A DNA stretch of 64,000 nucleotides, from the NCBI GenBank assembly GCA_023105745.1, contig JALGQZ010000015.1, positions 18,948,499-19,012,498 of the forward strand. The letters are read 5' to 3'. The DNA is from Austropuccinia psidii (Eukaryota > Basidiomycota > Pucciniomycetes > Pucciniales > Sphaerophragmiaceae). Below, piece by piece: positions 34,548 through 48,300 of this stretch; positions within the stretch are counted from its first letter, which is position 1; each line of letters starts with the position of its first letter. A model generated the notes under the pieces. It saw nothing but the letters and a program-made list of their open reading frames with translations. It made no database searches and was not told the DNA's origin. A program made the translations under genes and the position numbers.

Positions 34548-37500
34548 TTCCCTACCACCAAAAAGAAAAATTGAACTAAAATTTTCACTTAGTAGTTTAC
34601 CCCAAATTTATTTTGGGGGGCACAATGCACTGTCCAACCTCTTTACTTTTACTCTTTTAAGTATGTAAAGCACACAATTCAAACGTAATGATGAGGAATT
34701 GGTCTTCTCTCATGTCTGAATCTTCTCAGAAACATTTGGAAAACCTGTATTGTAATTTCTGAAAGCTATTAATCTTCATTTTTTGGGTTTCTGTACCTGA
34801 CTAAGTATTCTCTTTCATTTTTTGCCTAAGTCTCCTTTCTTTTAAGACTTTTAGTACCTTTTTCTCTTCACTTTGATTGAGTAATTGTATTTCTAAGGGT
34901 GTTTCATTTTTCAAAGGAAATAATTCCTTATCACTTGAAGTGTAATGCTTTACACAACTGACAGGGAAAGCTGGATGTTTGTTTTCAAATTCTCCTGAAA
35001 GTTCTACTTGTACTGCATTTATCCCATGAAGCGCTTTAATAATAAATGGTCCTGCAAAAGAATCCTTCAAATCCTTTGGGCCTTTAATATTCCTAAAGCT
35101 CAATGTTGTAACTAGTATTAAGTTCCCTACTTGGATATCTGGGTTTTTTGACTTTTATCCAACTTTAGTTTAGCATATTTAAAGGCATCATTCATACTTT
35201 TATTTACATGATGCCTCACTTTATCAAGAAATAACTTAAAGATTGAAGCAGTTGGATGGATATCAACTAAATATTTTCTCAAAGTATCAACTGGAATTTT
35301 AGGGTTCCATCCTTTTCCAATATTGCAGGTGTCTTTCCTGTTGAAGAATGGATAGAAGCCTTGTAGGTTAACTCCAATTCTGGTATAAGTGTACACCAGT
35401 CATGAGTAAAGCCATCAGAATGTTTCAGCTCAAGGGAATAAGCACAACATCTTCTGATTGTGTCTTCAAGGGTCTGAATCATTCTTTCTGCCAATCCATC
35501 ATTCTATGGATGGTAAGCTGTTGAGAAAGACAGTTTTGTATGCAAAAGCCTATGTAAATTTGTCCATAAGGCTGATGTAAATTTTGTGTCTCTATCATTA
35601 ATGATATTTTTTAAGAAACCAGTATGAGATATTACCCTACTCCAAATTACAAGAGCAGAATTCATAGCTGTGTCATATTTATGACATGGTAGAAAGCTTG
35701 GAGTTTTGCTGTACCTTTCTACAATAACAAGGCATTCATTGTAGATTTTTTCACCACCAGGTGGTAAGGCAGTTACCCAATCCATATGAGCCACTTCCCA
35801 TGGGGTACTTGGTTCTTGGATATTAATAAGTAAACCAAATATTTTACAAGTAGCTTTATTGGCTTCCTGAAAAATGTCAAAACTGTGACACTATTCAAAA
35901 AGATCTTTTCTCCAAGATGGCCACCAAGAACATGTCTTAATTATTTCCATTTTTCTGTCTTCAGACAGATGTTCAGAATAGATGTTGTCAGGGCACTTTA
36001 GTAATATTGTGTTAATTAGCATTCTACTACATAAGAACATTACACATGTGTGTTTTGACCTATGATAAATGAAATCTTCCATTTTCATATGAGATTTCCA
36101 TATATCATTCAAAGAATTAGCTAAAGATGAATATTTGAAATCTTTTTCAAGTAGAGAAGTAGGAATATGGCCATTCATATCTTGCTTATAGCTTTCTCTA
36201 ACTTCAAATAATTCTGTTTCAACATCTGTGATGTCAATTCCTTCAATTGGAATTTGAGGTTCTACCATTGCAGGAGCATATGCAGGATTATCAGGTGTAT
36301 TGGGTAATTCCCATATACTCAAGCCATCAGAATTCTTGTTAATATTTCCAGCTTTATGTACTATGGTAATATTGCCTCTATACTCCTGTATAGCAATCTG
36401 CCATCTTAACATGTGTCTGGTGGTTTTTTTCATTTTAAGAAGTGATCTCACAGCATTACAATAAGTAATGACTTCAAAAACACTACAATCAAGATAATAA
36501 TGTAGTCTTTGCAAAGCCCAAGGAAGGCCATGGCACTTCATTTGGCTTGCTCAATACATGGCCTCTTTAGGTTTAATTTTTCTTGAAATAAAACTAACTG
36601 GACCTTCATAAGATTTGTAATTGACACTTTGAGCTTGATGAAGAGCTGTACCTAAACCTTCACCACATGCATCAATATACATCTTGAAAGGAAGTTTCCA
36701 GTCTGGAATCAATGAAAATGGTTCATTGCTTAAGGAATACTTGATTTTATCATATTATTAAGTCCTTTCTTGTGTCATTTCAAAGAATGTTTTTGGTCAC
36801 AAATTCTGTACAATGATCAGGCATGGATTGCAAAATCTTTGAGGTGTTTCCTATAATAACTGGAAACCCCTAAAAAAGACATCATTTCTTCCTTGCTCTA
36901 AGGTATTGGTTTCAATAAGACTGCAGCCACTTTGTTTTAATCAACACCAAGGCTTAGTCATGAAACTACATGTCCCAGAGCTTTTAATTCATGAAATCCA
37001 AAATTGCATTTTTTGAGTGATATTTTCATGTTCACTTGATTAATCTTCTTAATTACTAATTAAAGTCTCTCGAAATGAAATCTCCAGGTTTTTGAACAAA
37101 TAATAATGTCATAAATATAAATGATTAACCACCCCTCTGATAATTCATGTGGGAAAATGGTGTTCATCATTCTTTGATAATGAGAGGGTGCATTTCTGAT
37201 CGCAAAAGGCATCCTCCAGTATTCATAAATTCCACAATGGGAAAGAATTCTCAATAATTTCCTAGCATGAGATGTCAAAACATTCTGATGGAAAAAGCCA
37301 TGGGCATCCATAGAAATGATGAATCTTGCTTGAGATAATTGAGTTAAGGTCTCATGGATTCTAGGAATTGGGTCCCTCTTTGTAATAGTATGGGTATTCA
37401 ATGCTCTAAGATCACCAACCATCCTTGATTTATCATTATGCAAGGTAATTATTACAGGGGTTTTGACCTCTACTTCCTCATTGTGCTCAAAATTTCTAAA

Positions 37501-39942
37501 ATATCCCAGTTACATCAGCTCATTTATATGAGATTATAATGCTTCTCTAAGCCTGGGGCTGTCTGGGTTAGCTGGTCTTCTTAATAGTGGAGTGTAAGTT
37601 CTTTCCACATTAAGAATAATTTTCACTTCATGGCCCTTTGATAGCTCCAAGTGGTTCATTATTAGAAGCAAAGGCTTCCCTCTATTGAAATAAAATTTCA
37701 AAAATGCAGGGCTGATGTGTGCTTCAATCAATTGGTCTGACACAAATTTTTCCTTGTTAACATTTTTTACTTGTCTTATGACAGTTATTTATATCTTTTC
37801 TAGAGGAAAAGCAAATTTTTGCCTTTGATTTTCCCCTATAGTGAAATATCTGTCTTTATGATTATTAATATCAATACCATAAATATTAATATAATTATTT
37901 TCAAGTATAAAATGTTGTGGAGTGCAGTTATTCAAAAAGAAATCAACTTTCAGTCTGATACTTCCTGCAGGGTGAGTAAATATAACCACTGCCTCAAGAA
38001 TTCCCCAAGGGTGCGTATTTTGGCTAGCACTGCTGAGTGTTATACCTTCCAATGGCATCAATTGGTATTTGAAATTGGTATGAGTTTTTTCAAGATAATT
38101 CATACCAACACAAGGGAAGAAACCTCCTCAGTGAAGACGTATCTTGGCTTCTTTGTTTTTTATCACAATATTTGTGATGCAAGATGATCCAGCTGTATAC
38201 CCTTTACCTCTGGAAGGCTTGGTTCTTTGAAGTTTAGCATCTTGCACATGTAGGAGATCCATACATTCATCACTGTACTGTGGTAAGTGAGTATTCAATT
38301 CTGTGACTTCAAAGGAAACATTCATTTTTTCTATACTAAGTTTATCTGTTAGTTCTTTTTCAGAAGGCTTGGAGTAAATTTCATGTAAAGATACATCATT
38401 GGCTTCTTTTGTGTTATCCTCTTTTTCAATTTCTATCTTGTTGATTTTTGTCTTTTTTGGACAAGTATTGGCCAAATGAGATTTCCTTCCACATTTATGA
38501 CATTTCAAAGGAGCTCTGTCTTTTGGCTGACTTGGTTTTGAAATTGATTTCCCACTGGTTTTATTTTCTATTGGGGGTTTATATGCATTTCTACCAATTT
38601 TTGTTCTGGAAGCGATGTCTTCCATGGCATTGATATAATCTTCTGTAGAGCAAGGCTCAATAAATCTGCTTCTTATAGCATGCTCAAGGTCACCACCACA
38701 CTTCCTTAATATCCTTTTATGTACCATTGTTTCAAACATATCAGGATGAAGGGCAGTTAGTCTGTCCTTTTGTTTAAGAAGCCAGGACATGGGACTGTCT
38801 CTCTCAATATTAAAAATAACTTCTTTGAAAGAATTTCTCATTCTGAATCTCCAGGAATAATTTACCATCTTGGAAATATTATTATTCTTTCCACCAAGGC
38901 CAAGAATGCTTACCATGGTATTGTCCCATTTTATAATACCATTTCTTTTCTGATTTGGTAAATAATGAGTATAATCTGGCAATTATGTGTTCATCTGGTA
39001 TGTTAAAGTCTTCTTTAAACACATGAATTGTTTTCATAAATTACATGAGATTATATTCTCCTTCACCACTGAATGTTGGCCATTCCTCTAATCTGGGAGT
39101 ATCCTTAAAATTGTGGGTAGCCTCCCGTCTGCATTGCTTGAAATTGTATGATGTGAGTCATTATTCAAGTTCAACACATTTTCATATCAAGAATTGGTGT
39201 GTATTGCCTTGAAAATTAAATTTTTAGTGATATATTATTAGTACTTGATTGAATATCTTCTTTCAATTTAAGTATTTATTTATCAATTTTTTCCAATTGT
39301 TCTTGGAAAAGGGCTGCAGTGTGACATGTTGAATTTTCCAAGTTTTGAACTTTTATTCTTAAGTCTTTTAATTGTTTAGTAATTAAAGATATGAAACTAT
39401 CATCTTATTGATTGAGCAAGGTGACTTTGGAATTAATTTTCTCACAAATATGCGTCAAAGACAAAATGTTGTCTTTATTCACACTTTCTAGACCAACAAT
39501 GGTCTTTTGTGACTCTTTCACTTATAGAATATATCTAACCAACTTCTGTTGGATATACTCATTTTTTTTCAATTTGCTATAATTTCTTTATTACATGTTT
39601 TTCAAGGTCTATTCCCTTGGAAAGAATTCGTTCATTTTTTCCTCCACCTTATTTTTGAATTCCATCAGAGTTCTTTCCATATTGAAAAAATTGTCAATGG
39701 CTGTCTTTTCTTTCTTTGTAATTCTGTAATTCTGTGGGTAAGGCCTGTTCCAGTTGGTTTTTGCCTTTCCCTTTGCCTTTTTCTTGCCCTTCTGATTGCT
39801 CTTTGGGGCTTTATTGTCCTTGTTAGGCACTTGTTCAGTCATATTCTTGCTTGTGGAGCTTCCACAGGGCTTTTGTCCTTTCCTTGGGCCAACTTCTTCT
39901 TCTGGTCCTCTGACAAAATGCTTTGACCTGATGGACTTGTCC
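34548..39942 (-). pseudogene. Gag-Pol of element D, badly degraded
   Basis: Closest to element A. Visible in order on the minus strand: gag tail (39842-39609), capsid and zinc knuckle CHKCGRKSHLANTC (38982-38128), protease-RT linker (38103-37534), RT (37443-37060), RNase H to integrase zinc domain (36541-35891), integrase core (35794-35279), C-terminus (35396-34801). RT has YIYD in place of YIDD, so a catalytic Asp is lost. The integrase retains LAERMIQ elsewhere in the frame set. At least eight frame changes or stops separate these blocks. The 3' end is followed by the GGTGGTAGGGAA purine tract and the LTR. Confidence 0.88.
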
Positions 39943-41864
39943 TGTCAGGCTGAGTCTATGATGAAGCTAATAAAGACTAATCACATGCTTTCACTATGAC
40001 TGCGACACAGTGAAAATGATTGAAAAAGTTTGTTTTGATGATAACAAGGGTTTACAATGAGGTATACAGGGCTTTACTATTGAGGAATAGTGGTGGTGAG
40101 CGCTGTTGAAAGCCCTGGGTGCAGTAATTATCAGTTGGTTTACTATAATAACTACTACAATAACTAATATCATAGCTATAACCTGATTATTTTACAAGAG
40201 TAAAGATGTTTTTGACCATTGTACTACATAGGAATTCAAGAGACGGATGAGGAAACCTTTTCTGGTGGAGAAAAGGCCCTTTTTTATCCTAAAAATGAGT
40301 TAAAAGGTCTTCTAGACCTTTCCATGTAGAGGAAGTGAAGATTTTCACTTCCAAGGACTGGCTTGTGGTTTTCACAAGGCCTGTATAGCCTGTTTTGCCT
40401 CAGATGTGGTTTTGAAACCACATCTGGGCAGTTTTCACTAATACATGGTGAAGATTCTCATCTGGGGACCACAGAGGCCTCTTCTGATGTGTATTATGCA
40501 TAGAATGCTGTACAGGACCTGTACAGGACCCCAGTATTGGCCAAAATATGAGGTATTGAAGTATAAAAAAGCTTTTTTGTCTGTTTGACACCTCATACTC
40601 ATAGCTATGTGATATTATACCATAGTAAGGCTGTATTGGTCTGAATGTGGGATTTTGACCTTAAACCTGCCATACCTTTGTCAATTTTTTAGATATCAAG
40701 CTCAACCTTGGTTCATTATGTATCTCTGGTGGTTTCTACACAAAAATGGTACCTCATTCGATATGGCAAAGTCATGCCAAGTACAAGATTTTTTGCACAT
40801 ATGTATGATTTGCTTGAAATATGTATGGAGCTTGTTTGCCCCATAACTCTTGTTATAGATGTAATATAGGGAAATAGATGGCACAATCAGATAGCTTTGA
40901 TTGTGCTCTTTCCAAAAATACCCCGCTTTAGGTATCTCACACTAAAACTGTAGAAGTTAGATTAGAGGTGAATAATTTATTTACCCTTATTTGACCTTCT
41001 TTTGGCCATAGCTCTTGTAGTTCTGGTGCTAGCTCAATCTTTTTAGTACCATTGGATAGCCCTGACTTGGAGCTTCAATTTGAATACCCATTTGATGGGG
41101 TTCAGACTCCTCCTCTGGATTTAAGATGAGAGGTGAAAAATAAGGTTTATGCTCAGCAACAACTTTGAGCAGGAATAACTTTGTTATTCCTTGTACTATT
41201 ATGATGGGACTTGTGTATTCAAAAATTGATTGGTTTCCTCTTTCTTTTGATAGCTTTCCAGCTGATTTGGCTCAGCTCCATGTTTTGGTAGTATCTTGGC
41301 TTTACCATTGGCTTATGGTACTTGGCTGGCATGCTTGTGCTCTGGCTTTGAGTCACAGGCTGACATGACCTTTGCAAGACATGGATTTCCAACCCCTCAG
41401 GAGGTCCTCTGTATTTTATGGGCCCATAAACCTCTTCCCTTCAAGATATGAGTTCCTTTTTCCTATCCAGAGACTTGGTAGAAGTTCCCACTCCTGCTGC
41501 TTTGCTTCCATAAACAAGTTCTTGTACTGAGACTGGTATATCTCTATTGTTGCCTGTTAGAAATGGTTCAGATCTGACAATAGGAGTAGCAGTTATATCA
41601 GCTTCTGGACTCACAATAAGAGTGTAAAAGGTTCTGGCTAACTTTTGGGCACTTGTGGAAGCTCTGGCATCTTTCATGTGTGCCTCTCCTCTGGGCTGAC
41701 AGTCTTGTCATTTGCATTTATGACCTGAATGTCCTGGTCCAGATCCATTTGATTGGATCAAGTAGTTGCTTCCACTTCTAGTAGGAATTATTTCATGTCA
41801 CTTTAAATAGAATTGGACTCAGAAAAGGATTTAATTCACCTGCTTGGCCTTTAAAGGGTTCTTT
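39609..41864 (-). pseudogene. Gag N-region and ORF0 tail of element D
   Basis: The ORF0 frame at 39842-39609 (RPYPQNYRI, MERTLMEFKNK) matches the ORF0 tail of A ([19 protein letters not shown]). The gag frame to the right (41677-41366, for example ASTSAQKLARTF and SVQELVYGSKAAG) reads into 39942-39850 once the solo LTR at 39943-41365 is skipped, with one frame change near 41440. A donor-like GCAG|GTGAAT at 41840/41839 ends exon 1 at phase 1, as in A-C. The first exon starts at 52087, right of element C. Peptides here resemble, from memory, unnamed rust-fungus proteins. Confidence 0.6.
39943..41365 (-). repeat. solo LTR, B family, inside element D
   Basis: 1423 bp, TGTCAGGC..GCTGACA as read on the plus strand. 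Flanks are TGTCC (39938-39942) and TGACC (41366-41370), a target duplication with one mismatch. It is clearly more diverged from the B LTRs than they are from each other. The 12-nt-arm dyad is retained at 40401-40426. Confidence 0.9.
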
Positions 41865-43369
41865 TGTCAGCCTGTGACTCAAAACAGAGCACTAGCATGA
41901 CATCCAACATACCATAAATAATGGTATGACAAGTATTGAACAAACATAGTCAATAAAGGTAATAAATAAGAAGAAAAAAAAAACTCCTCTTAAATTAAAC
42001 ATCAACCTTATCCAAACAGAATAAGGAAACCTAGAGGAGAATAAACAAGTCAAAACCCTTATTTTCACCTCTCATCTAACTTATGCATATTTAAGTTATT
42101 CCATACCAAAATGGTATTTTTCTTAAAGCTCACATAGAGAGCTACACAATGGTATCATCCATGTTGCTGTAACACCACTACAACTGGAGATACCATATGA
42201 CCTTTATTTTAAAAAAACCAAGACCCCCCTGAAAATCAAAGAAGGCTTGTACAAAACTGTACAGAAGTATAACCAAATTAAAGATCTAAACAAGAGCTTC
42301 AATTTGAGACACCTTAGACCTCTTTATCTCTCAAATTGACTGAGGGATCTTGGTTCAAAGTTTTAACAACCAAAATACAGATATTCTGAAAACAACAAGG
42401 TAAACAAACCCCTGTATCTTTGGCATACACTAATAGAACTGTACAGTGTAATATACCAAACTGTGGAGCTAACCAAGCCCTACAAGAATTTATCATCAGA
42501 ATACAGATATCTTCCAAATTGAAGAAGATATCTGGTATGGAAGTTTTTGAAGCCTCACACTGATGTACAGAAATACACCCAAAAGCTTAAAACCCTTATA
42601 ACTTTTGCTATTTTAAAGAAGGGTAAACATAAAGCATACAAAATTGAAGAGCTCATTAAGCCCTTCTATTCTGTGCTCTTGGTTTCTTGATATCTTAAGA
42701 ACTGGCTGAGATATCTTGATTGGAAGGTTTTGCTGGCAATACATGACTGTATCAAACTTGTATCAAACAGTATTGCTCCCATACTTAAAATAATATACTT
42801 ATGAAGATATAACCTCTCCAAAATCATCATTATTGATCATACAGACACCAGAACAACGTCATCCAAGTGCTGACGTGGCAGGTGAAAAGTTTTTTCACCC
42901 TGTATTGATCCAGAATGATCACTTGTGGTTCCAAAACCACAATTCTGTCTCTATTGACGTCAGAATTGATGATCCAGAACCACAGGCTGATCATTGGAGT
43001 GAAAACGTTCACTCCTCTGACGTGTGAACAGTTAATAACTCTTGAAAGTCTTGAAAGATATAAAAAGAAGGGTTTTTTCCTTGAAAACCCATCATCTTAT
43101 ATTATTTACCCATATTCTTACGTGACAAAACTGTTATCCATCAGTAGTGTCCTTAGAATTATTAAAGATATAATTAGAGCATAATTATTGTAGTACTTCT
43201 TTACAGTCAAAGATATTAGAGTATTCCCAGGTCCTCAACAGACTCATCACCACTGTTACCAGGTAGCAGTAGGACCTGAAGAATTAAATTTATTTGTTTT
43301 TGACATGTCACAGTCATAATACTAGCTTGTATTTACATTTTATAGCTATTATATAGACTCACCCTGAAA
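41865..43369 (+). repeat. element C 5' LTR
   Basis: U3 has four TGACG-type motifs (complement at about 42856, then 42871, 42955 and 43018), a GGTGAAAA/TTTTCACC dyad at 42881-42899 and a TTGTGGTT/AACCACAA dyad at 42923-42942. TATA is at 43057-43067. A 21-base segment present here (about 43087-43107) is missing in the 3' LTR between CCCAT repeats. Confidence 0.93.
43057..43067 (+). promoter_or_regulatory. TATA box, element C 5' LTR
   Basis: GATATAAAAAG, downstream of the TGACG cluster. The 3' LTR counterpart is at 51695-51704 (GATATAAAAG). Confidence 0.6.
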
Positions 43370-44243
43370 TTTTGGGGGCCTGGCCGTGGTTTTTCAACCT
43401 TATTGGACGTGTTTTGAACTGAATTAGGCATAAAAATCCAGTTATTTAAAAGGTACTTTACTAACAGTGAGTAAAATTTCAAATTTATCTTATTTTCTAT
43501 TATTATTATTTTTTTTTTATAATATAGCATTATATATTATATACATAATTTTTTTTTCTCCAAAAATATATATTATAAATATTTTTGTTGATAGTAAGAG
43601 TACAAATCCTCTTTATTTCATTATATTGCAATAATTTTCACGAAATTTGATAATAATACAACAGTATTATTTAAATTTCAATATAAATAATAATATACAA
43701 ACAGTATATTACTTATTTCTTACTATTATTTTTCACCAAAGTGCGTGAAAATTAATAAAGAAACATTTATTAATAAATAATTAATAAATATTAAATAATA
43801 AAATAATTTTTTATTATTTATAAGGAATATTTTAATTAAATATTTCCTTTAAAAAAAGACATCACTCAAATTGACGTGAAAACTTGTAATTGATTGATAT
43901 TTTAATCAAAAATCAAGTGTTAAAATAAATATTATTTATAATATTTATAATAACAAATCAAATTTATTATAATTTAATAAATTTGACATGTTTTTACAAA
44001 AACACAATAATATCCAAGTGAATCATTCACAAAACACTTGGATATTACAGTTTTCACTTATAAAACATAAGTGAAAAACTCAAAAAACTGTTGTTTTTCA
44101 ATAAAAACATATAAGCAATAAGAAAAACAATATATTATAATAAAAATACTTAAAAATTTCGAAAAATAACAGTAGAATTGAATACAATCATTTTGTTTTA
44201 TCATAAAATACTGATATACAATTTGAAATATCTTTTCTGAATA
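43370..44243 (+). other. element C leader
   Basis: PBS-like TTTTGGGGGCCTGGCCGTGG at its start, then AT-rich sequence with no supported ORF. Two ATGs occur, one in the LTR (about 43303, where the 3' LTR has ACGTG) and one near 43984. The splice acceptor that B has before TGGAAG is degraded here (TGAATAT before TGGAAA). Confidence 0.6.
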
Positions 44244-45335
44244 TTGGAAAAAGACTATATTCCATTAGAAACCTAGTCACAAGGAAATCCATCTGTGACA
44301 GCCTCAGAAGATAGAGAGGTGCTGCCAAAAACCAAGGGCAAGCAGAAAAGACACAGTGAAGTGACAATAAACTCAAAAGAGTGGACACCAATAGCTGTGC
44401 CAAGGGCCAAAAAACCCAGAAAAGCTCCAACAAAACCAGTTGGATCACCAAAACAAATTGAAAAACAGAAAATCACTGTTATCAACCCAGTTGTAAACTC
44501 TAAAGGCAAATTGCCAAAGAGTATAGATCATAGATTTGTACAAGGGCCTGCTAAAGGTAAATAAACCTTGAAACATACAACATTCTTTTATTTTGTCTGT
44601 CATTTTTTAACATTGTTAACATGACACCTCCACTGTTTAGAGATCTTGGATTCCCAAGAAATCAACCAGAACACTGGCCAAGAAGACACAGAGGAAGAAG
44701 AACTGGAGCAAATTACCAGCAAAGGCCTTACCATCAGGGAACTCCTGCCCAAGGTCTTATTCCAAATCAAATTCACCCCAGAAGTCCAACCAGGAGATTG
44801 GACAGATGCAGAACAGGTCCTCCAAATACACAAACTCCTGAAAGACCTCTTCACATGGAGCATGGACAACAAAATGTTCACTATGGCAGCATCATGGGCA
44901 GAAGTGGGGATAACAACTCAGAAGATCTGTCTCAAGCAAATGGCTTGGATGGAACTTATGACAGAAATGCAAGGTTGGAATCCCAACAAGAATTTCAAAC
45001 TCTTAGAAGAAAGAGCAATCAGAATCAAAGAGAACCAGGCAGCCATACAAGCCAAAGAGAGATCTTGGCACAAGGAAGAGCCCAGTCAGATTCAGGTACC
45101 CCCAGAAATGGAAGGAGAAGTCCCATCTTCCCCACAACAATCCAGCAGTTCCAGGCCTTACAAGCCAAAGGAAACTTCATCCAAGGCTCCCCAACCATTC
45201 CAGGTAGTTTCCAACAGGAGAAAAGGAGCCCAAGGGAAAAACAAAACTTCTTTCAACCAGAGGAAGAAGGAAGCAGACCCATTGATGAAAAAGCTGATGG
45301 ACTTAGTCCAAGAAGTACACAAAAGCAAAAAATAG
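44244..45335 (+). pseudogene. ORF0 of element C
   Basis: Exon 1 44244-44556, intron 44557-44640 (GTAAAT..GTTTAG, 84 bases), exon 2 44641-45335. Exon 1 matches B (DYIPLET, KRHSE, KKWTPIA-like EWTPIAV) but has a TAG at 44274 where B has CAG, and its own acceptor has decayed. Exon 2 (229 codons) is fully open: DWTDAEQVLQIHKLL, WSMDNKMF, QKICLKQ, GWNPN, SFNQRKKEADP. The donor phase (1) and the first residues after the junction (EIL) are identical to B. It overlaps gag, which reads in a different frame from an ATG at 44621 within the intron. Function unknown. Confidence 0.66.
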
Positions 45336-48300
45336 TTGTACCTACAAATAGTTTTGATAGTTCTTACTCAATTGATCCAGAATTAATAACTGAGACTACA
45401 ATCCACACACATGAGTTTGAAAACAAATTCACATGGACCAAATTGGCCCAATTCATGGATTGGACACATGAAACCTCAGAAAAAATGAAGACAGAAGTGG
45501 AAACATTGAAAGAAGAAAATTCTTTCCAAGCAACAGTCATAAAAGACTTGAATACAAATCTGGCCAAAATTTGGACAGAATTTGAAAAAACTAACAGACA
45601 GTTGAATTCAATTCTAGAAGAACAACAAACTGTGAGGAGAGATCTGAGGAGTATCCAGCAGCAACAGGATAGCTTTGATAAAGAAATTGATTACCTCTAT
45701 GACAGAGAAGATAATCAATACCCTCCAACACAAGGTCAACCCACTACCTCTACAAAATTGAAAGAAGAGGATAAAGAATATGACCAGGAACCTGAATATC
45801 AGAATCCAAAGTCAAGATCAGAGTCAATGTACCAAGATGGGGCAAATCTCAGCTATTCAGAGAAACAGGCACTAAAACAGTTACCAGAAGTAGCAAACTG
45901 GCCAAAGCTCTCAGGAATTGGGGAATATGACAATATGGAAATCATTGACTATATTGATGGACTCTTTGTTGATGTCCCAAGGATACCAGACTACTGGATC
46001 ACAACAAGACTTAACACAGCATTCAGAGGCCATGCAAACATATGGTATACTGAGATGAAAGAAATACATGGCAGGAAAAGCTGCCCATGGTGGAGGAACC
46101 AGATTATAAAAAAGTATAGCAATGGTAGTTGGATCTGGCAAAAGACCATGTCCTTTGAGAGTGATAGATACTCCACAGAAAAAGACCCATATGAATGGTG
46201 TCTCAAACAAACAAAAGGGCTAAAAGCTATTGATCCCAATATGACAATAGAAATGATAAACCATAAACTCCTAACAAAATTGCCAGGAGATCTAGAACAT
46301 GCAGTCAAATTCAGATGCAACAACATCAGCAGCATTGATGACATAGCAAATGTCATACAAGATGTGAGAAAAAAGCCTCCATAGGAAGGTACACATCCTA
46401 TAAACCAAACTTCAAAGACAAGAAGTCTGAAGTTAAAGAAACAAACAAAGAGAAAGGGAAAGAAACCCCAAAAAAGAAATATGTGTGCCACAACTGTGGA
46501 TCACCAGACCACTATGCCAACAATTGCACAAAACCAAAAAAGAAAATATATGCAATTGATGAAGAATCAGAAGAAGAACAAACAGGTGACAAATCTGATT
46601 CTGACAGTATGGGAAATGGTATGAGAGCAGAATCACAAAGTGAACCTGATACCATAGAAGAATACATAGTGGAATGCAATGAAGAAAGTTCACTTGACAT
46701 ACAAGACATTGAATTAAATTCAGGAATACCACAAATAACAATAGACAAAGAGCTCTGTAAGCACACACAGAATGCACAAACATTCCTGGTAACCCCAAAT
46801 AGAGGGATGGGATTCATTCATGGAACACCTACAAAATTGACAGTTTGAATTGAGAACTGTAAACATCCAATGATCATTGACACAGGAGCAAGTTGCTCCA
46901 TAGTGGCAAAAGAATACTTAAAACAACACTTCCCCAAATGGGAAGAGGATATAATACCAACAAAAGCTAGAAACTTTAAAAGTGCATCAGGAAAAATGCA
47001 CTCACTGGGGACAATAATCAAAGAGATAATTATCCCACACCAAAAAGGAAATATCAGACTAGAACCTGAATTTGTAGTTCTAGAGAATGCACATGTACAA
47101 GGATTCTTACTAGGTACAGAGTACCAAAGAATGTATGGTATGGACATTTGCAATAGTAAAAATAGATATCTTACAATAGGTACAAACAAAGACAAGAAAT
47201 TTTCCTTTGAAATAAACCATATAACAAATGATAACACCCTGAAAGAACTAGTGGAAGAATTCAAAGAAGCCCAATATGGCACCCAACTCACCAGTAAAAT
47301 GAAACTCAGCTTACTGAAAGTATTGAGGAAGCATAGAGGAGCTTTTGCAATAGGAGATGAACCACTAGGAAAAATCAAAGGAAATGATATAGAATTATAT
47401 CTGGATGTAGAAAGACCATATCCACCTATGCTTAGGAGACCACCATACCCAGCCAGCATGGAAACTAGGAAAGAAATTGAGAAACATATCAATGAACTCC
47501 TAGAAATGGGGGTCATAAAGAAAATAGGACACAATGAGATAGTAGAAGTCACTACACCAGTCCTTATAACTTGGCATGATGGTAAATCCAGACTATGTGG
47601 TGACTTCAGGGCTTTGAATAATTACACCAAAGCAGATAGGTACCCCATCCCAAGGATACCACATGCACTAGATAAGCTAGCAAAAGCCAAGTTTATTACA
47701 AAAATGGATTGCATGAAAGGCTTCCACCAGAATGGGGTGAAACCAGATTCCATCAAATTGCTAAGAATTATATTCCATATGGGCATATATGAATATACTA
47801 GAATGCCATTTGGCATTAAGAATGCACCAGCCCATTTTCAGAGGATGATGGATACCATATTTCAAGATGAAATAATGGAAGGGTGGATAGTAGTGTACAT
47901 TGATGATATCATAATATACTCAGAAATATTGGAAGACCATGTGAGGAAAATTGATAAAATATTGGGAAAATGTACACCAATAAACATGAAAATATCTCTT
48001 AAAAAATGTAGCTTTGGACAGCAAGAACTGCTAGCCCTAGGACACAAAGTTTCAGGTTTAAGTCTAGCCATAGACCAAAATAAAGTTGCTGCAGTACTGA
48101 AGAAACCAGTACCAAAGAACATTAAAGAAATGCAATCTTTTTTGGGCTTTGCTAGTTACTACAGGAGCCACATAAAAAACTTTGCACACATCACAAGTAG
48201 CCTATACAAACTGTTCTCAAAAGATGTAGTCTTTGAAATTACCAAAGAAAGAAGAGATGCATTTGAGAAGATCAAATATGAGCTGACCAATGCCCCTGTC

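Noticed and set aside
45290..45345. Programmed -1 frameshift at the A-run before the ORF0 stop in element C
   Set aside because: AGC AAA AAA TAG could slip into the gag frame, but element B has CAG AAG TAG there, with no slippery run. Splicing with a separate Gag start explains all copies better.
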